NCBI RefSeq assembly: GCF_036320965.1
Contig: NC_092241.1
Span: forward strand, 3,691,668-3,755,667
Length of the DNA stretch: 64,000 nt
Direction of reading: 5' to 3'
Source: Panulirus ornatus
Taxonomy: Eukaryota > Arthropoda > Malacostraca > Decapoda > Palinuridae
The notes under the pieces were generated by a model that was given only the letters and a program-made list of their open reading frames with translations, did not search any database and had not been told where the DNA came from. Positions 10,560 to 23,250 of the stretch are shown here, piece by piece. Both the position numbers and the translations under genes were made by a program. The stretch's first letter is position 1, and each line of letters opens with the position of its first letter.

Positions 10560-10930
10560 ATCTGCCGCGGCCCGGGGTAGTGGTGGTCGAGGGGAATGGT
10601 AATCGAGGGTGGTGGTGGTGGTAGCAGAGGATGGTGGCGGGATGAGGTTAGTGATGGCAGAGGATAGTGGCTAGACTAGGTTAGTGGTGGGTTGAGAACA
10701 GTGGTGGTTGAGGGTTGTGGTGGGTCTAGGGTAATGGTGGCCGAGGTTAATGGTAGTAGTGGATAGTGGTGGGTCGAGGGTAGTGGTGGTTGAGGGCTGT
10801 AGAGGTTCGAGGCTAAAGGCGGCCGAAGGTAATGGTGATCCAGGGTAGTGTTGGCCGATGGTAGAGATGATCAGGAGTTGTAGTAGTAGCAGCCGTGGGT
10901 AGTGGTGCCTGAGGGAAATGAAGTGGTGAG
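10560..10930. repeat. Degenerate GTGGTGG-rich minisatellite
   Basis: Irregular repetition of GTGGTGGTTGAGGGT-like words of roughly 18-36 bp. It is too diverged to fix one unit. 10931-11843 holds no recognised feature. Confidence 0.6.
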
Positions 10931-11841
10931 CCGGGATAGCAAACTGTTGTCCCGGAGAGTGTAGCGGTGGGAGGCGTGGCTGACCAGGGATGGAAGCCTC
11001 AGCGTCAGGCATGGGGATCTGGTAGTAACCTGCAGACTCTCATGTATAATGTCTGGTGAAAGTCTGAAACCAGTACTTTGAAGACGAGGCAGTATCACAA
11101 ACGATCGCATCGGGTCGTTAAGCGGGCAATCTGCCACACTGGCTGGTTGGGAGGAACCGTCAGTGTTATATATAAACAAGCACCAGGAAAAGCAATGGAG
11201 CGGACATGGGTCATGTCTTTGATACCTCAAGAAGGGTCAGGAAGAGTGACACTCTGCCTCCAGCACCCAAGGCAGCTGTCATACAAGTGTAGCGATATCC
11301 ACGAATACCACAGCACCCCAGCTTGTGCAGAGCGGTGTTATGAATAACGAAAATAACATGCTGTTGAGGGGCACGGGGCGTACGGTGTAGCAAGAGCGAA
11401 TCTATTACCGAAGTCTCGGTGGGTTATTTTGTGCTCGCCTGTACACCCAGGAGACGAAGGGTGTAGCTGGCATCGAGGTGGTGCCACGTCTGCTGGTAAC
11501 ACACTGTCGTCCGCTCAAGGGTTCAGCCTTGAGCAGGAAGGATGGACGCAGGTCACTGGTCAACTACGGGCCATGGAGGAACACAACCATTATATTCTGG
11601 AACTTCATTATATGCCAGGGACGCCTTCCCCAGGTACTAGTGGTGAGGGAGAGTTGACCTCTGGTAATGTTGGGCAAGTGAAGAGTGCTAATGAAGGTGG
11701 AATGAGTAGGAATAATGGGGAAGGAATGGGTAGTGGTAATGGGGGAGTAGTGAACAGTGGCTGTACTTTTTTTTCAATACGATGGCATCCAGTTGGCTGC
11801 GACCAGGGGGAATAGTGGTAATAGTTGTAGAGTTAATACTG

Positions 11842-11843
<2 letters not shown>

Positions 11844-11928
<85 letters not shown>
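11844..11928. repeat. (GA)n microsatellite
   Basis: Pure GA run of about 84 bp, continuing into a purine-rich minisatellite. Confidence 0.97.
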
Positions 11929-11929
<1 letters not shown>

Positions 11930-11932
<3 letters not shown>

Positions 11933-12412
11933 CTGGAAGAGGACCTGGGAGAATGAGGAAGACAGCCACAAAGGACGTAGGAGAGTGAGGAAGACATCCG
12001 GGAGAGGACGTGGGAGAGAGAGCGTGAGTGTGGAAGAGGTTTGGGAGAGAACTAAGGGGAGAGCATGGGAGGAGGCCTGGGAGAAAGCATGGGAAACAGC
12101 CTGGGTGAGGTCAAAGGAGAGGGCTTGTAAGAGACCCTAGAGGGGACCCTGGGAGAGGCCCTGGAAGAGGGGCTGAGAGAGGGCCTGGAAGAGACCTTGG
12201 AAGAGGGCCTGGAAGAGGGCCTGGGAGAGTCACTGGAAGAGGGTCTGGGAGAGGGCCTGGAAGAGGGCCTGGAAGAGGGTCTGGGAGAGGGCCTGGAAGA
12301 GACCTTGGGAGAGGCCCTGGAAGAGGGTCTGGGAGAGGGTCTGGAAGAGGGCCTGGAAGAGACCTTGGGAGAGGGCCTGGAAGAGGGTCTGGAAGAAAAC
12401 TTAAGACGGTGA
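11930..12412. repeat. Purine-rich minisatellite, about 12/24 bp
   Basis: Imperfect repetition of CTGGGAGAGG and CTGGAAGAGGGC words, most regular from 12130 to 12410. The forward frame 12197-12412 reads [12 protein letters not shown], an artefact of the multiple-of-three period. Confidence 0.8.
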
Positions 12413-12499
12413 GGGAGAGACTTTGGGAGAATAAGGGAAAACGTCTGGGAGAGGTCCTAGGATGGAACCTGGGAGAGCAAACACATGCAGGGACCTACC

Positions 12500-12594
12500 C
12501 GGATTCGAATCGAAGGCTCGGCAGTCGGCCCTCAGCTGACCCAGCTGTTCATCCCCACCTCAGGGTTGTTCGATGAATGGGTACTTGGATAAGG

Positions 12595-12598
<4 letters not shown>
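12500..12598 (+). mobile_element. tRNA-derived SINE-A, 5'-truncated
   Basis: Matches the shared body of the SINE-A family seen seven times here: ATTCGAAT (box B region), a GGCAGTCGG.CC step, CAGCTGTTCATCC and a GAATGGGTACTTGG-like end. The tRNA-like head upstream of box B is missing. The 3' end runs straight into (TG)n. Confidence 0.65.

Positions 12599-12652
<54 letters not shown>
12598..12652. repeat. (TG)n microsatellite
   Basis: Pure TG run at the 3' end of SINE-A. Confidence 0.97.
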
Positions 12653-12653
<1 letters not shown>

Positions 12654-12747
12654 ATAAGGGTAAAGACATGATACGTATATACAAGATTACGAGACGTTGC
12701 AACACAAATATAAATCTCTCCCCCCGTAACACGCAAATAGTGGTGGT

Positions 12748-12748
12748 C

Positions 12749-12790
<42 letters not shown>

Positions 12791-12817
12791 ACAAACACAC
12801 ACACAAACACACACACC
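12748..12817. repeat. (CA)n microsatellite
   Basis: Interrupted CA run of about 68 bp. Confidence 0.97.
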
Positions 12818-12839
12818 TGGATACGTTTTTAGATGATTC

Positions 12840-13530
12840 GAAGATCATGGGGAACTGGAAAGCATGGAGGATTGCATCACATTCGAAAGTTGGCCTGATA
12901 CGTGGTGGTGGATGATGATGTTCAACGTGAGTACAGAGGAAGAAGTCCATCATATAATGACCATCGAGCAAGAAGTACATAATTTGCAACAATCTGAGTA
13001 CCAGACGAACTTGGCATTAGGCATCGTCCCCAACCTGATGCCAGAGCATCACATTAGGAGATCAGTTGGCAGGAGGTAACAATCATTGCGAGATTTCTTA
13101 AGTAAATCCTCAGTCTGCTGGGAAATATCAAAATTGCATACATGTGTGTGGTTAAGACGTATTCAGCAAGCTGTCACCTTATACGTGGGGCCAAAACTAC
13201 AATATTCTTCTCGAGTGTGGTCATTGTATCTAAATAAGGATAACGAGCTAATAGAAAAGGTCCAGAGGAGAGCAAGAAAGGTCAATAAAGCCGAGCTACA
13301 GGAAGATTAGAAGTGACCTGGTCACTACCTTTGATTTTTTAAAGTACGAAGCTTATTAAAAAAAATGATCAGGTACATTTAAAAGTGTAAGAGTGACGGA
13401 CGAATGGAATGAAATGACAGAGGTCATGGTTAATGTAGACAGCATTCAGAAATGTCAAAAACTGTTTGAGAATAGATGAGGCCTTAGGAGTGTACAGCTC
13501 CTGCCCCTGTACAGTTCAAACAGGTAATTA
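12840..13530 (+). mobile_element. CR1-like LINE, 3' part (fossil)
   Basis: Translation shows the order expected downstream of the CR1 RT catalytic site. A W.DTWWMMMFNV segment (FNV..C region) and LMPEHHIRR come first. Then YVGPKLQYSSRVWSLYLNKD and NELIEKVQRRARKV correspond to the LEY...WSPYL...EKVQRRATK motif, and FENRIDEALG marks the C-terminus. Frames break several times. The 3' end has ACAGTTCAAACAGGTAATTAC, echoed at the end of the next LINE near 15860. Confidence 0.7.
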
Positions 13531-14279
13531 CAAACAGATGATTATACACGCACAGAACATGAGAAAAGTAACTGTAGGAAAGACTTACATAATGGTGTCG
13601 ATCATTCATAAGTCTCTCGAGCTAACTAATGAACCAGCATTAACAACGGCCGGAAAAATTAGGATGGCACAGGAAGCAGCGAGACACACAATTCCTAGAT
13701 CTGGTATAATTCTGATAATGAGGGGAACCTCGTTCATAAAAAGAGAGAGACTGATAAAAATCATATCCTCATGGAGACAGAGAGTCATAGAGACACAAGT
13801 TCTCAGACAGTATACAGGAAAATTTCCAGTATTATCATGGTACGAAGCACAGCACAATCAGTGGGGCTAATACGACTCCATTACAAGATCTTATCTGATC
13901 TACATATATTAGAACACAAAATGAAAATATGAAGCTTGTTACACCAACTGCACAAAAGTGATCATGCAAATCATGGGTATGAGTACGTGTCTAATGTGGA
14001 CATTAGGGACTGGGAAATTGATCTAAGATGCAATCGTTAGCCATGACGTGGGTCACAGATATAGATGGCTCTATACACTATACAATCAAGGAGTTAGAAT
14101 ATGGGTAACTTTACCTTCCAATAGAGAGACAATGCTGAACAAACAAAGAGATATGGTTCAATTAAACAAGTTAAAAAGTAAGCTTTTGGGAATATATATA
14201 TAAGATGAGACCCAGGGAGCCAGCTGGCATTTGAAAGGTAATAGATGGTGCATGAATGAACACAGAAACATAAGCAATG
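13531..14279. other. Unassigned, possibly LINE-related
   Basis: This lies between two same-strand CR1-like segments. It may be the upstream part of the second element, but I see no motif that proves it. The short open frames here have no recognisable domain. Confidence 0.4.
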
Positions 14280-15890
14280 ACCAGGAGAGAAACAATGAAA
14301 AGAATTATTGTGGATAAAGCAAGGAACAGTTAAAACTTTTTTCGATATACGTATTGGAGTCGTGTAAAGAACCGGGTAGAGTGGTACAAGACGATGTAAA
14401 GCAATGCCAGGAGCAAATGATATGTTCAGAGGTAATATCACAGTGGACGACACTGTAGCCTCAACATTCGCGAGATGGATGGGAAAAAAAAGAGGTTTCG
14501 GAAGGCACTGAAAATACTGGAGAAGACTCGTGGTTCTGATGAAGTTCTTTCCATATTTACTGACAAAGTGTGGAGATGCACATGATAAATGGCTGAAAAT
14601 ATAGTTTGGTCACAGGAGAAGGATTTAATGCCAAGAGGGTGGAAGGGAGGGCAAATTTCGTGCTTCTGTTTAAGCAAGGAATCCGATAATTTGTGCTTCA
14701 CTACAGATCTGCCTCTGTTGACGGGTACGGTCCATTATACACAGAAAAAGGTAATCAGAAAACAAATGGATGAGTATATCCAATGGAAGATTTACCTGTG
14801 TGAGAGACAGCACGGATCTAGGAACAGAAAGTCATGCATAACCAACCTCCTAGACTTCTAAGTAAAAGGGAGCTCCGTTTTAGACAAAAGAGAAGAATGG
14901 ATGGATAGTGTTCTTATGGTCCACCAAAAATAGATTTGACAATGTACCACATTGGAGATTTATAGAGGAAATGGATCCACTTTGTGGAAGGGAACAAAGG
15001 ACGTATGTCAGAGTTGCCTTCTGGAAATGGGCTGGAATAACCAGTGGCGTGCTGCAGGGCTTAGTCCTGAAGGCACTGCTGTTATTCATCTATGTAAATG
15101 ACTTGCCAGAAAGATTGGACTCATACTTGAATATGATCACATAGAAGAGAAGTAAAGAATGATGTGGACTGGATCAACTTACAAGAGGATCTAGACAAAC
15201 TCCATAGTTTGGTATGATGCATGGCTGATAAATTTCAATTCGAGTGTATGTAGAGCACTGAGATTGGGACACACTGAAAGAAAGGAGTCTGTGTGTGAAC
15301 GAAACTTGAGGTTCAGCCTAGCATGTCATCATAAACCCATCTTAAAAGAACAGCAGAAGAGATATCCTCATCTCTCTTAGCAAAAGCTAGAATCGATCAA
15401 GCACATGCATAAGGATGAACGTCGTATTGTAGGTCTAAACTAGACCATGCTTCTCAAGTTTTGTCGTCCGACTTACAGAAACACAAACAACTAAAGAGGG
15501 TCCATAGGAAGGTGAAAAAAGATATGGTACCTGAGTTACAGGTAAAGGTTAGAGACCGTACATTTCATCATGAATAAGAGAAGAGTAAGAGGTGACCTGA
15601 TCACATTAACAGTGAACAGTTCTACGAAAGATACGAAGATAGAAGAACCAGTGACCATCGCATGACATCAAGGAAGAAACTTGTTAGGAAAGATGTAAAG
15701 AAGTATTTCAACAGTATGAGAGAGGCAGATGATTGAAAAAAGTAAACAATGAATTATGAATGTGGAGAGCATGAAGAAGTTTAAAAATGATACGACAGAA
15801 TGCTCAAGAGATGGGGCCCCACGACTGGAAAACTCCCACTGCATATAGCACAAACAAGTAATTACAAGCAGGCTCTTACTAACAAACAAA
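14280..15890 (+). mobile_element. CR1-like LINE, reverse transcriptase part (fossil)
   Basis: Motifs appear in CR1 order. An SFFRYTYWSRVK segment lies near 14338. Next come GSDEVLS (for GPDG), YLCERQHGSRNRKSCITNLL near 14800 (LI...QHGFR.GRSC.TNLLDF), KNRFDNVPHWRF near 14930 (SKAFD.VPH), and ITSGVLQGLVLKALLLFIYV with NDLPERL near 15040. The C-terminal RRVRGDLI follows near 15580. The expected D of KAFD is retained, and a YADD-type box is not evident. Many stops show it is dead. Confidence 0.75.
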
Positions 15891-16778
15891 TGCGCGTACA
15901 AAAGCAAGCACTAATCCAAGTTGGGCTGAAAGGAATTGACAAACACAGCGATATTGTTTATCCAGTTGCTGCATGACGCTTTCTGTAAGGCAACGAGGAG
16001 TTGACACACCAACAGCCTTACAAAAAGAAATAGAAAGTTAGTAAGAAAAACAGCGTGACATGTGCATGAAAACTATTTGACTCATCTTCTAGTCTATTAA
16101 AAAGGCGGTCTGTCTGCCTGTCTCCAGGACACATGTCGAGAAAGCTGCCAGACGCAAGATAACTAAACGCCGTATATAGTGGCCAATAATTCGTCCGTTT
16201 CCTTGACAGGATAGGAATTGATGGCTGCTGGGATGATGTATTTCCGGATAATATCCTTTTGTTGAGTGGGAAGGTTGTGCCGGCAATATGGGAGGTATGA
16301 AAGGTTAAAATGGCGAGGTGAGTGGTTATCTTGCCACAGAACAATGCCATTCTGCCGATCAGGTTGTGTTGGCTAGGGAGGGAGGGATGATTATGAAGGA
16401 CCATTATTGCCAAGGAAGGAGTAGAGGTGATGAGGAAAGATATGGTGGCTGGGGAGGGAGGGCGTAATGGTACTGAGGGATGGTGTGGTAAACAAGGAGG
16501 GAGGTAGTAGTGGTGATGAGGGAAGTATGGTGGCCAGAGAGGGAGGGTGTGGTACCAGGTAAGGTAGTGGTGGTGGTGGTGAGAGAGGATGTGGTGGCCA
16601 AGATGAGAAAGCGTGGTGATGGTGAGGGAGGGTAAGGTAGCCCTCCTCAAGAGCAAGCAGACGAGGGCCTGATGGAACTGAATCCGCTGTATCTTATGAA
16701 GGAGCAAATATATTTATGTAGAGACAAGGAAAAGATGCTACCATCCAAAGGCGGTTATCAGTATTGTATCAACAATGC
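15891..16778. other. Unassigned; degenerate GGGAGGG-rich part
   Basis: No gene recognised. From about 16370 to 16640, GGGAGGGAGG, GTGGTGATGAGGGA and TATGGTGGCC words recur irregularly at about 50 bp, probably an old minisatellite. Confidence 0.4.
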
Positions 16779-16889
16779 TATTATCATTAGTTATTATTAC
16801 TATTATTATCATCATTATCATTATTATTATCATTATTATTATTATTATTGTCATTTCTATTATTATTATGAATGATAATGATAAGATAT

Positions 16890-16936
<47 letters not shown>

Positions 16937-16969
16937 TAAGAATAATAATAATAATGATAATGATACAAT

Positions 16970-17021
<52 letters not shown>

Positions 17022-17044
17022 CAATTATAATAATAATAATAATG

Positions 17045-17098
<54 letters not shown>

Positions 17099-17099
17099 G
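16779..17099. repeat. (ATT)n/(AAT)n trinucleotide microsatellite
   Basis: About 90 bp of ATT-rich repeats switch strand sense near 16870 into AAT repeats that continue to 17099. Occasional GAT triplets interrupt. The ATT-to-AAT change makes it self-complementary and able to form a hairpin. Confidence 0.95.
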
Positions 17100-17219
17100 T
17101 GATAGCAGCATTAGCATCAGCACCAGTAGCAGTAACAGTAGTATATCCTTTTAAGGTTATGGAGATCATGTAAGATGGATCAAGGGTGTTGGTTCATTCC
17201 CCACATGGATGACTCCTGT

Positions 17220-18160
17220 TGTTTGCCCAACATAGCTCCAGTCCTCACACTCACTGTCTTCTTAAATGACCCGCCGTCAACTGATCTGTCTCATGTTAAA
17301 GTGAAGTTGTTTACTGATGACATATTAGCACTAGTAACAGATTGGAGTGACTAACTGCAGAAGTTGGTGACTGAGCTTGGAAAAGTGTGTGAAAGGGGAA
17401 AGTTGAGAGTAAATGTGAATAAAAGCAGGTTTAGCAGGGTTGAGAGACAGATTAGTTAGAGATGTGTGTTTGAATGAAGAAAATCTGGATAAAGTGAAGT
17501 GCTTCAGATTCTTGGGAGTGGATATAGCAACAAATGGAGCCATGGAAGCGAAAGCAAGTCATAAATTGGGTAAGGAAACGAAAGTTCTGGAAGCACTGAA
17601 TAATGTGTGGTAATATAGCTCGTTATCTGGGAGGGCGAAAGTAGGTATGTTTGAAGGCATAATATGGATGTGAGGCATAGTCTATAGATGAACATGAGAG
17701 AAGGAAGGTAGAGGTGCTGGAAATTAAATGTCGGAGGAAGATATGTGGTGTGAGATAGTTCGATCGAGTATTAAAAGGGTAAGAGGGAGGTGCAGCAATA
17801 AATCGAATGTGTTTGAGACAGCTGATGAGTATGTGCTGAAACAGTTTAGACATATGGAGAAAAGGAGTGAGGAGAGAATGACAAAAAGGATATATGTGTC
17901 AGAAGTAGAGGGGAAAGGGAGAAGGGGGAGAACAAATTACAGATGGAACGATGGAGTGAAAAAGATTTTGAATGATTAGTGCCTGAACAGGCAGGAGGGT
18001 GAACGACGTGCACAGGTTTGAGTGAACTGGGGCGATTTGGTTTACAGGGGTCGACGTGCTGTCAGTGGACTGAGCCATGGCATGTGAAGCTTCCGGGGTA
18101 AGCTATTGAAAGGCCTGCGGGTTGTGGATAAGGGACTCTGTGTGCGTGTGTGTGTGTGTG
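17220..18160 (+). mobile_element. RTE-like LINE, 3' part (decayed copy)
   Basis: Same family as 39151-42603. The YADD-type box appears as KLFTDDILALV near 17310, followed by KLVTELGKVCERGKLRVNVN. The C-terminal region near 17870-18080 keeps recognisable words around ATATATGTGTCAGAAGTAGA and GACGTGCTGTCAGTGG. Many stops and indels make it clearly older than the 39 kb copy. It ends at a GT/TA simple repeat near 18140-18170. Confidence 0.75.
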
Positions 18161-18170
18161 TATATATATA

Positions 18171-19490
18171 TGATTTCTTCAGATATGCAATTTTCGACAA
18201 ACAGTAAATGCGAGGATGAACTGCTGGGTCGACTGCTAGCTGGCTGTCCTTGCCGTGTCCCGAACACAAGTCCATGGGTCATAGACGCTAACCACTACAA
18301 CATGGAATAAACCCCCTTGCGTGTGTGTGTGCAAGTGTGTGTGTGTGTGTGCGAGTGTGTGTGTATGTTAGCCTTTACCTCTGTATAGCTGTCTATATTT
18401 TCTGTGGAGATACACAAGTTCTTTGTATTTTCAGTGCCATACACGTACCTATTTACAATGCACGACGTCAGCTAAAGCGTCATGTGCGATTGTATCCTTC
18501 ATAGGCAAATGGACCATCTGAACCCCAGCGTTATCGTCCACTTCGACGTTAGGCAGTATTGCCACTATCAAAGGTTTGAATTTATTTTATCCTCATTCGG
18601 AGTGAACTTCCCTCAAGCTCTCAGATTTTCTTCTCCTGGAGTTACCCCTCATTGCCATTTCCTATTCTTCCGGACCAGCAGCGATCAAGGTTGACTGTGT
18701 CCCTCCCGAACCCGTGGTCACTTTCCTTTTGTCATCCTGTCTACCTTTACGTCTCCAGTGCTATTCTGACGCAGCCTCATTCATTTCATATTCAATTGCC
18801 TTCATTTCCTACAGTACTAGCAAATGCCACCTGCTCCGGTTATTGGAGCGCCGAGACAATATGCACAATTCACCGCTGAATGTGTCAAGGGTTACTGGAG
18901 GGCCTGCCAATTTTAAGTCTGGCGACTTCTGGTAACTGTTATGATGGGGGAGGGGCCAGGGTGTCCGAGATGTCAGGGGCCGCCATTGGAATGTGTTGAG
19001 ATTAATTTACCATTTATGCTCGCACGTCACACCACGTGTGGGCTTGGCATTTCTGCTTTCAATTTGAGATGAGCCTCAACTACAGGAAACATAAGAATAC
19101 TCGTACTTTGAGGACAAGATGTAATTCATTTCCAAAAGCAGAAAAATGTTAGTTATTTTGTATGTATGAATTCGTGGCTGAACTCGTAATGGCCATTATC
19201 TGCTAACGTTACTACGCCAGAATTCACTACCAGACGTCAAACATACAACATTACGAAAATCTGAGTCATTCCATCCTCAGCTGTCATGAAAATGTAATTG
19301 TTAAACGAATTCCGGGATTCGTAAAATGAATTCCGTCCATTCGTATAACGAATCCACTGTACATATTTGTAGCTATCATTTTTCTTATCAAATGTTCGTA
19401 GTACAATACGAGACGCGATCCGTCTGTTGACCAAACAAAACTGAAACAAATATATATCACATTTATGACTGAGCGAATGTTATGATACCC
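18171..19490. other. Unassigned
   Basis: No coding motif, element end or array recognised apart from a (GT)n stretch at about 18320-18366. Base composition is ordinary, so this is one of the more unique-looking stretches. Confidence 0.5.
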
Positions 19491-19700
19491 ATGCATGAGT
19501 ATACATGCAGATCATACTTATCCATAGTATACATACAGATGATACAGGTCCACAGGATACATTTAGATGATACGAACCTACAGCATACACACAGAAGATA
19601 AAGATCCACTGTATACATACAAGTGATACGTATCTACGATATACATGCAAATGTATACATACATATACAGACAATACAGACTCACAGTGTACAAACACAC
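19490..19700. repeat. Degenerate about 30 bp tandem repeat
   Basis: TATACATACAGATGATAC-like words followed by CCAC recur about every 30 bp, seven or so times, with heavy divergence. Confidence 0.6.
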
Positions 19701-19889
19701 TTATTTCCCGTCCAATTGCCCTCTCCATAGACCAAACATGCAGCAGGAACACAAACACCTCATCTTACTAGTTATCAAATACGTATAAATATTCTAAGCA
19801 AATTAATCACATTTCTCACACAAATATCTATCCAAACAATGCTAATGTTAGCAATCTTCACAAAGAAAATGAATCATATTCCGCTAACA

Positions 19890-20100
19890 AATACCCAGCC
19901 AAACAATGCTCAAAGTTAGCAACAAAGCAGTACTTGCGATTGGCTAGTAACCAACGAGAGGCAAGACGTTATGAATGTCTCCCGTTCATTCACTGAAGAC
20001 ATTGATATCCGAACGAACAATACCAAAGGTAGCAACAAAGCAACACTTGTGATTGGCTAGTAGCCAACGGCAGACACAAAACGTTGTTGCAGATGTATCT
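19890..20100. repeat. Direct duplication, about 115 bp apart
   Basis: Two copies of a segment beginning AGCAACAAAGCA and continuing GATTGGCTAGTA.CCAACG lie near 19917-19985 and 20031-20100. A weaker third match (AACAATGCTAATGTTAGCAA) starts near 19837. 20101-20400 is unassigned. Confidence 0.65.
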
Positions 20101-20399
20101 TGTCTATTGACAGAGACCGTTGACAGCGCCAGGGTATCCTGACATGACTGTGAGTAAACACAAGAGATTGACTAGATGATACAACCAATGGTAGTTCTTT
20201 TCCTTTTTTAATCGTATGGATTTTTATACTTACGTTGCACCCTGAGATATATTGATCTGAGATGATCCATCACCTTTGTGATTTGGTGAATTTGGAGAAA
20301 AGTGGTAGGGAGAAGTTCAGGAGATCTGGGGAAAACAGCCACTTGTTTTGAAGGGTAGAAATAGATTTCCTCAGGGTCACTACGTGGAGGTTGTCATTG

Positions 20400-20655
20400 T
20401 TGTAGATGTGAGTGTGATGGGTTGATGTAAGTGATAGGGTGGTGATGGGCAGATGTAGGGGATAGGGCGGTGGTGGGCAGATATAGGTGATGGAGTGGTG
20501 ATGGGCAGATGTAGGGGATAGGGAGGTGGTGGGCAGATGTAGGTGATGGAGTGGTGATGGGCAGATGTAGGTGATGTGGGTGTGATGGGTAGATGTAGGT
20601 GATGGTGTGGTGGTGGGCAGATGTAAATGATGGGGTGGTGATGGGCAGACTTGGG
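20400..20655. repeat. about 28 bp minisatellite
   Basis: Eight or nine units around GTGGTGATGGGCAGATGTAG with GTGATGG spacers and small length changes. Confidence 0.85.
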
Positions 20656-21006
20656 TAAGTAGATGGCTGGCTGCCGCTTCCCACAGTTTCTATGCTGGGG
20701 ACCGAGCACTCGAGCATTGACCGTAATGATACGCTCCTCTCCTCCTCTCCACCAGCAAAGCCTTGGAATTTCTCTTGTTCCTTTTGTCTTTCCTTCGTAC
20801 ATAACCTCTCTACCCTCAGGTCTCGGGTCTACAAACACTTGATACCTCTACTCACTTCTCTCACCTTACTTGCTTCACCCGAGATGGCCTCTGATTTGAG
20901 CATGTGCGTCACCTGATGGTGCATGTGGTGAGGAAGAGGGAGGGAGGGAGGGAGGGGATGGTAACGGGCTGGAGGGGCGGGATGGTCAGAGGGAATGGGC
21001 GGAGGG

Positions 21007-21045
21007 GTGTGTGTTTGTGTGTGTGTATGTGTGTGTGTGTGTGTG

Positions 21046-21130
<85 letters not shown>
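21007..21130. repeat. (GT)n then (GA)n compound microsatellite
   Basis: About 40 bp of GT with interruptions joined directly to about 82 bp of pure GA. Confidence 0.97.
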
Positions 21131-21133
<3 letters not shown>

Positions 21134-21439
21134 GGGAAAAGGGGAAGGCTGGAAGGAAGGGAAAGGCAGTGAGAGGAGGGGTGATGGTGTAAGAGTGAGG
21201 CCTGTGTGACGGATGGTGTTTGGTAGATATGGTGAGGAACGGAGGGAGGGGAAGGGGATGATAGGTAAATATTAGGAAGGGGCGTTGACAGGTGAGGGGG
21301 TGATGGCATATTTAGGGGAGGGTGGTGATAGGCAGCCTGGACGGCTATATGGCCGACTGCACAGTAGGGGAAGGTGGTGGTGCAGGGTCGTACTAGTTCA
21401 GGTGAATGTTACAGGTCCTGTGAGGGACGGTACGTGAGG

Positions 21440-21865
21440 CCAGCATAGCAGGTACGGGGGAGGTAAGAGGAAGGTACAGGGGAAGTACCAGAGATACAGG
21501 GGAAAGTACTACGAATACTGGGGAAGTACTAGAGGCACAGGGGGAAGTAGTATATGTAATGGTGAAGTACTAGAAGTGCAGGAGGAAGCACTACTAGTAA
21601 CGGGGAAGTAGTAGAGGTGCAGGGGGAAGTACTTCAAGTACCAGGGAAATACTAGAGGAGCAGGGGGAAGTACTATAAGTACCAGGGAAGTACCAGAGGT
21701 GCAAGGGGAAGTACTACAAGTACCAGGAAAGCACTAGAGGTGCAGGGGGAAGTACTATAAGTACTGGGAAAATACTAGAGGTACAGTGGAAGTACTGTAA
21801 GCACTGGGAAAGTACTAGAGATACATGAGAAGTACTAGAGGCACATGAAGAAGTCCTATAAGTAT
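21440..21865. repeat. about 42 bp minisatellite
   Basis: About ten units alternating a GAAGTACTACAAGTACCAGG half and an AAATACTAGAGGTGCAGGGG half. Each half carries a TACT motif, so the unit is probably a doubled shorter repeat of about 21 bp. Confidence 0.85.
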
Positions 21866-22300
21866 AGAGAGGTAGGTACGGTACAGAGAAGACACAGTAC
21901 AGAGTGGAGGTAGGGGGAGGTACGATACAGAATGGAGGTAGGGAGGGGTAGGGTACACAAAAAAGGTAAGGGAAGGAACGGTACAGAGAGCAGGTAGGGG
22001 AACGTATCTTAAGTAGGAGGGGTAGGAAGGTACGATACAAAGCGTGGACAGGGAGAGGTACGGTACAGAGAAGAGGTAGGGCGGGGTAAGGCACAGAGAG
22101 GCGGTAGGGTACAGAGTGGAGGTAGAGGGAGGTGCTGTACAGAGAAGAGGTAGGGGAAGATACGGTACTGAGAGGAGGTATAGAGAGGTACGTTGTAGAG
22201 AGCAGGTAGGGGAGGAAACGGTACAGAGGGGAAGTACGGGGAAGTACAATAGAGAGGAAGGAAGAAGGTGGAGGAACGGTACAGAGAGGAGGTGTATGAA
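21866..22300. repeat. Degenerate GGTACAGAGAGGAGGTA repeat
   Basis: GTACGGTACAGAG and GAGGTAGGGGA words recur about every 27-35 bp with much divergence. It continues from the 42 bp array. 22301-22727 shows nothing recognisable. Confidence 0.7.
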
Positions 22301-22727
22301 GTAGATCAACTACACAAGGTACAATACGTAGAAGAAAAAAGCTAGTACCCAGATACTGCCACAAACCCACGCGATGTTCCTCAACTAACAACAAACTGTT
22401 TATCAAAGCTGAAAAAAATAGGGGAAAAGCCGAAGTGACGCCCCTTCATGACGTGCCCGTCAACGCCGCGCCACTACCGTAACCCAATACGATCCTTGTG
22501 GGCTGATTCAGGCGCCCTCACAACTCCCCCACACTCCACACGATTAAAGCTGAGTGGCTGGGAAGCTATGGCGCTGCCAGACACGTGGGGGAGATGAGTC
22601 AAGTGTAAAAATAATGGCAAGCAAAAAATAGACGTTAACCCTTTTCAGAAACCTGGCTGGCGGCAAGACGCGTCGCTCAGAGGGACGGGTCGTAAGCGGC
22701 CAGTTTATAGCGTCTTACGACCGTGAG

Positions 22728-22935
22728 GTTGTGCTCAAGGGTCGTACCGCCGTGCTCAAGGGTAGTACCGTCGTCCTCCAGGAGGTCGCACCACTAATGC
22801 TCAAGGGTCGTATCGTCGTGCTCAAGGGTCCTGCAATAGCGCTCAAGGGTTGCACCGTTGTGTTTAAGGGGGCGTTTCGTCGTGCTCAGGGGTCGCAACA
22901 CAGTGCTCAAGGATCGTAACGCAGCGCTCACTGCG
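22728..22935. repeat. 21 bp minisatellite
   Basis: Nine or ten units around GTGCTCAAGGGTCGTACCG, moderately diverged. Confidence 0.85.
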
Positions 22936-22961
22936 TAGGCTCAGAGTAAATGTCCAAAAGA

Positions 22962-23250
22962 ATGATAATCTCTAATTTTCACGGTTTCTAAGGCTCTAAT
23001 TCTTATGGTTTCTAAGCTCTAATTCTTATGGTTTCTAATCTCTAATCCTTATGGTTTCTAAACTCTAACCCCTATGGTTTCTAAGTTCTAATCCTTATGG
23101 TTTCTACGCTCTAACCCTTATGGTTTCTAAGTTCTAATCCTTGTGGTTTCTAAGTTCTAATCCTTATGGTTTCTAAGCTCTAATCCTTATGGTTAATAGA
23201 ATTCAAATCTTACGGTTTCTAAGGTCTGATCCTTACGGTTTCTTCTAACA
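22962..23250. repeat. 22-23 bp minisatellite
   Basis: About 12 units around CTCTAATCCTTATGGTTTCT. 23251-23690 shows no recognised feature; the open frame starting at 23291 runs into the next array and has no domain I know. Confidence 0.9.
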
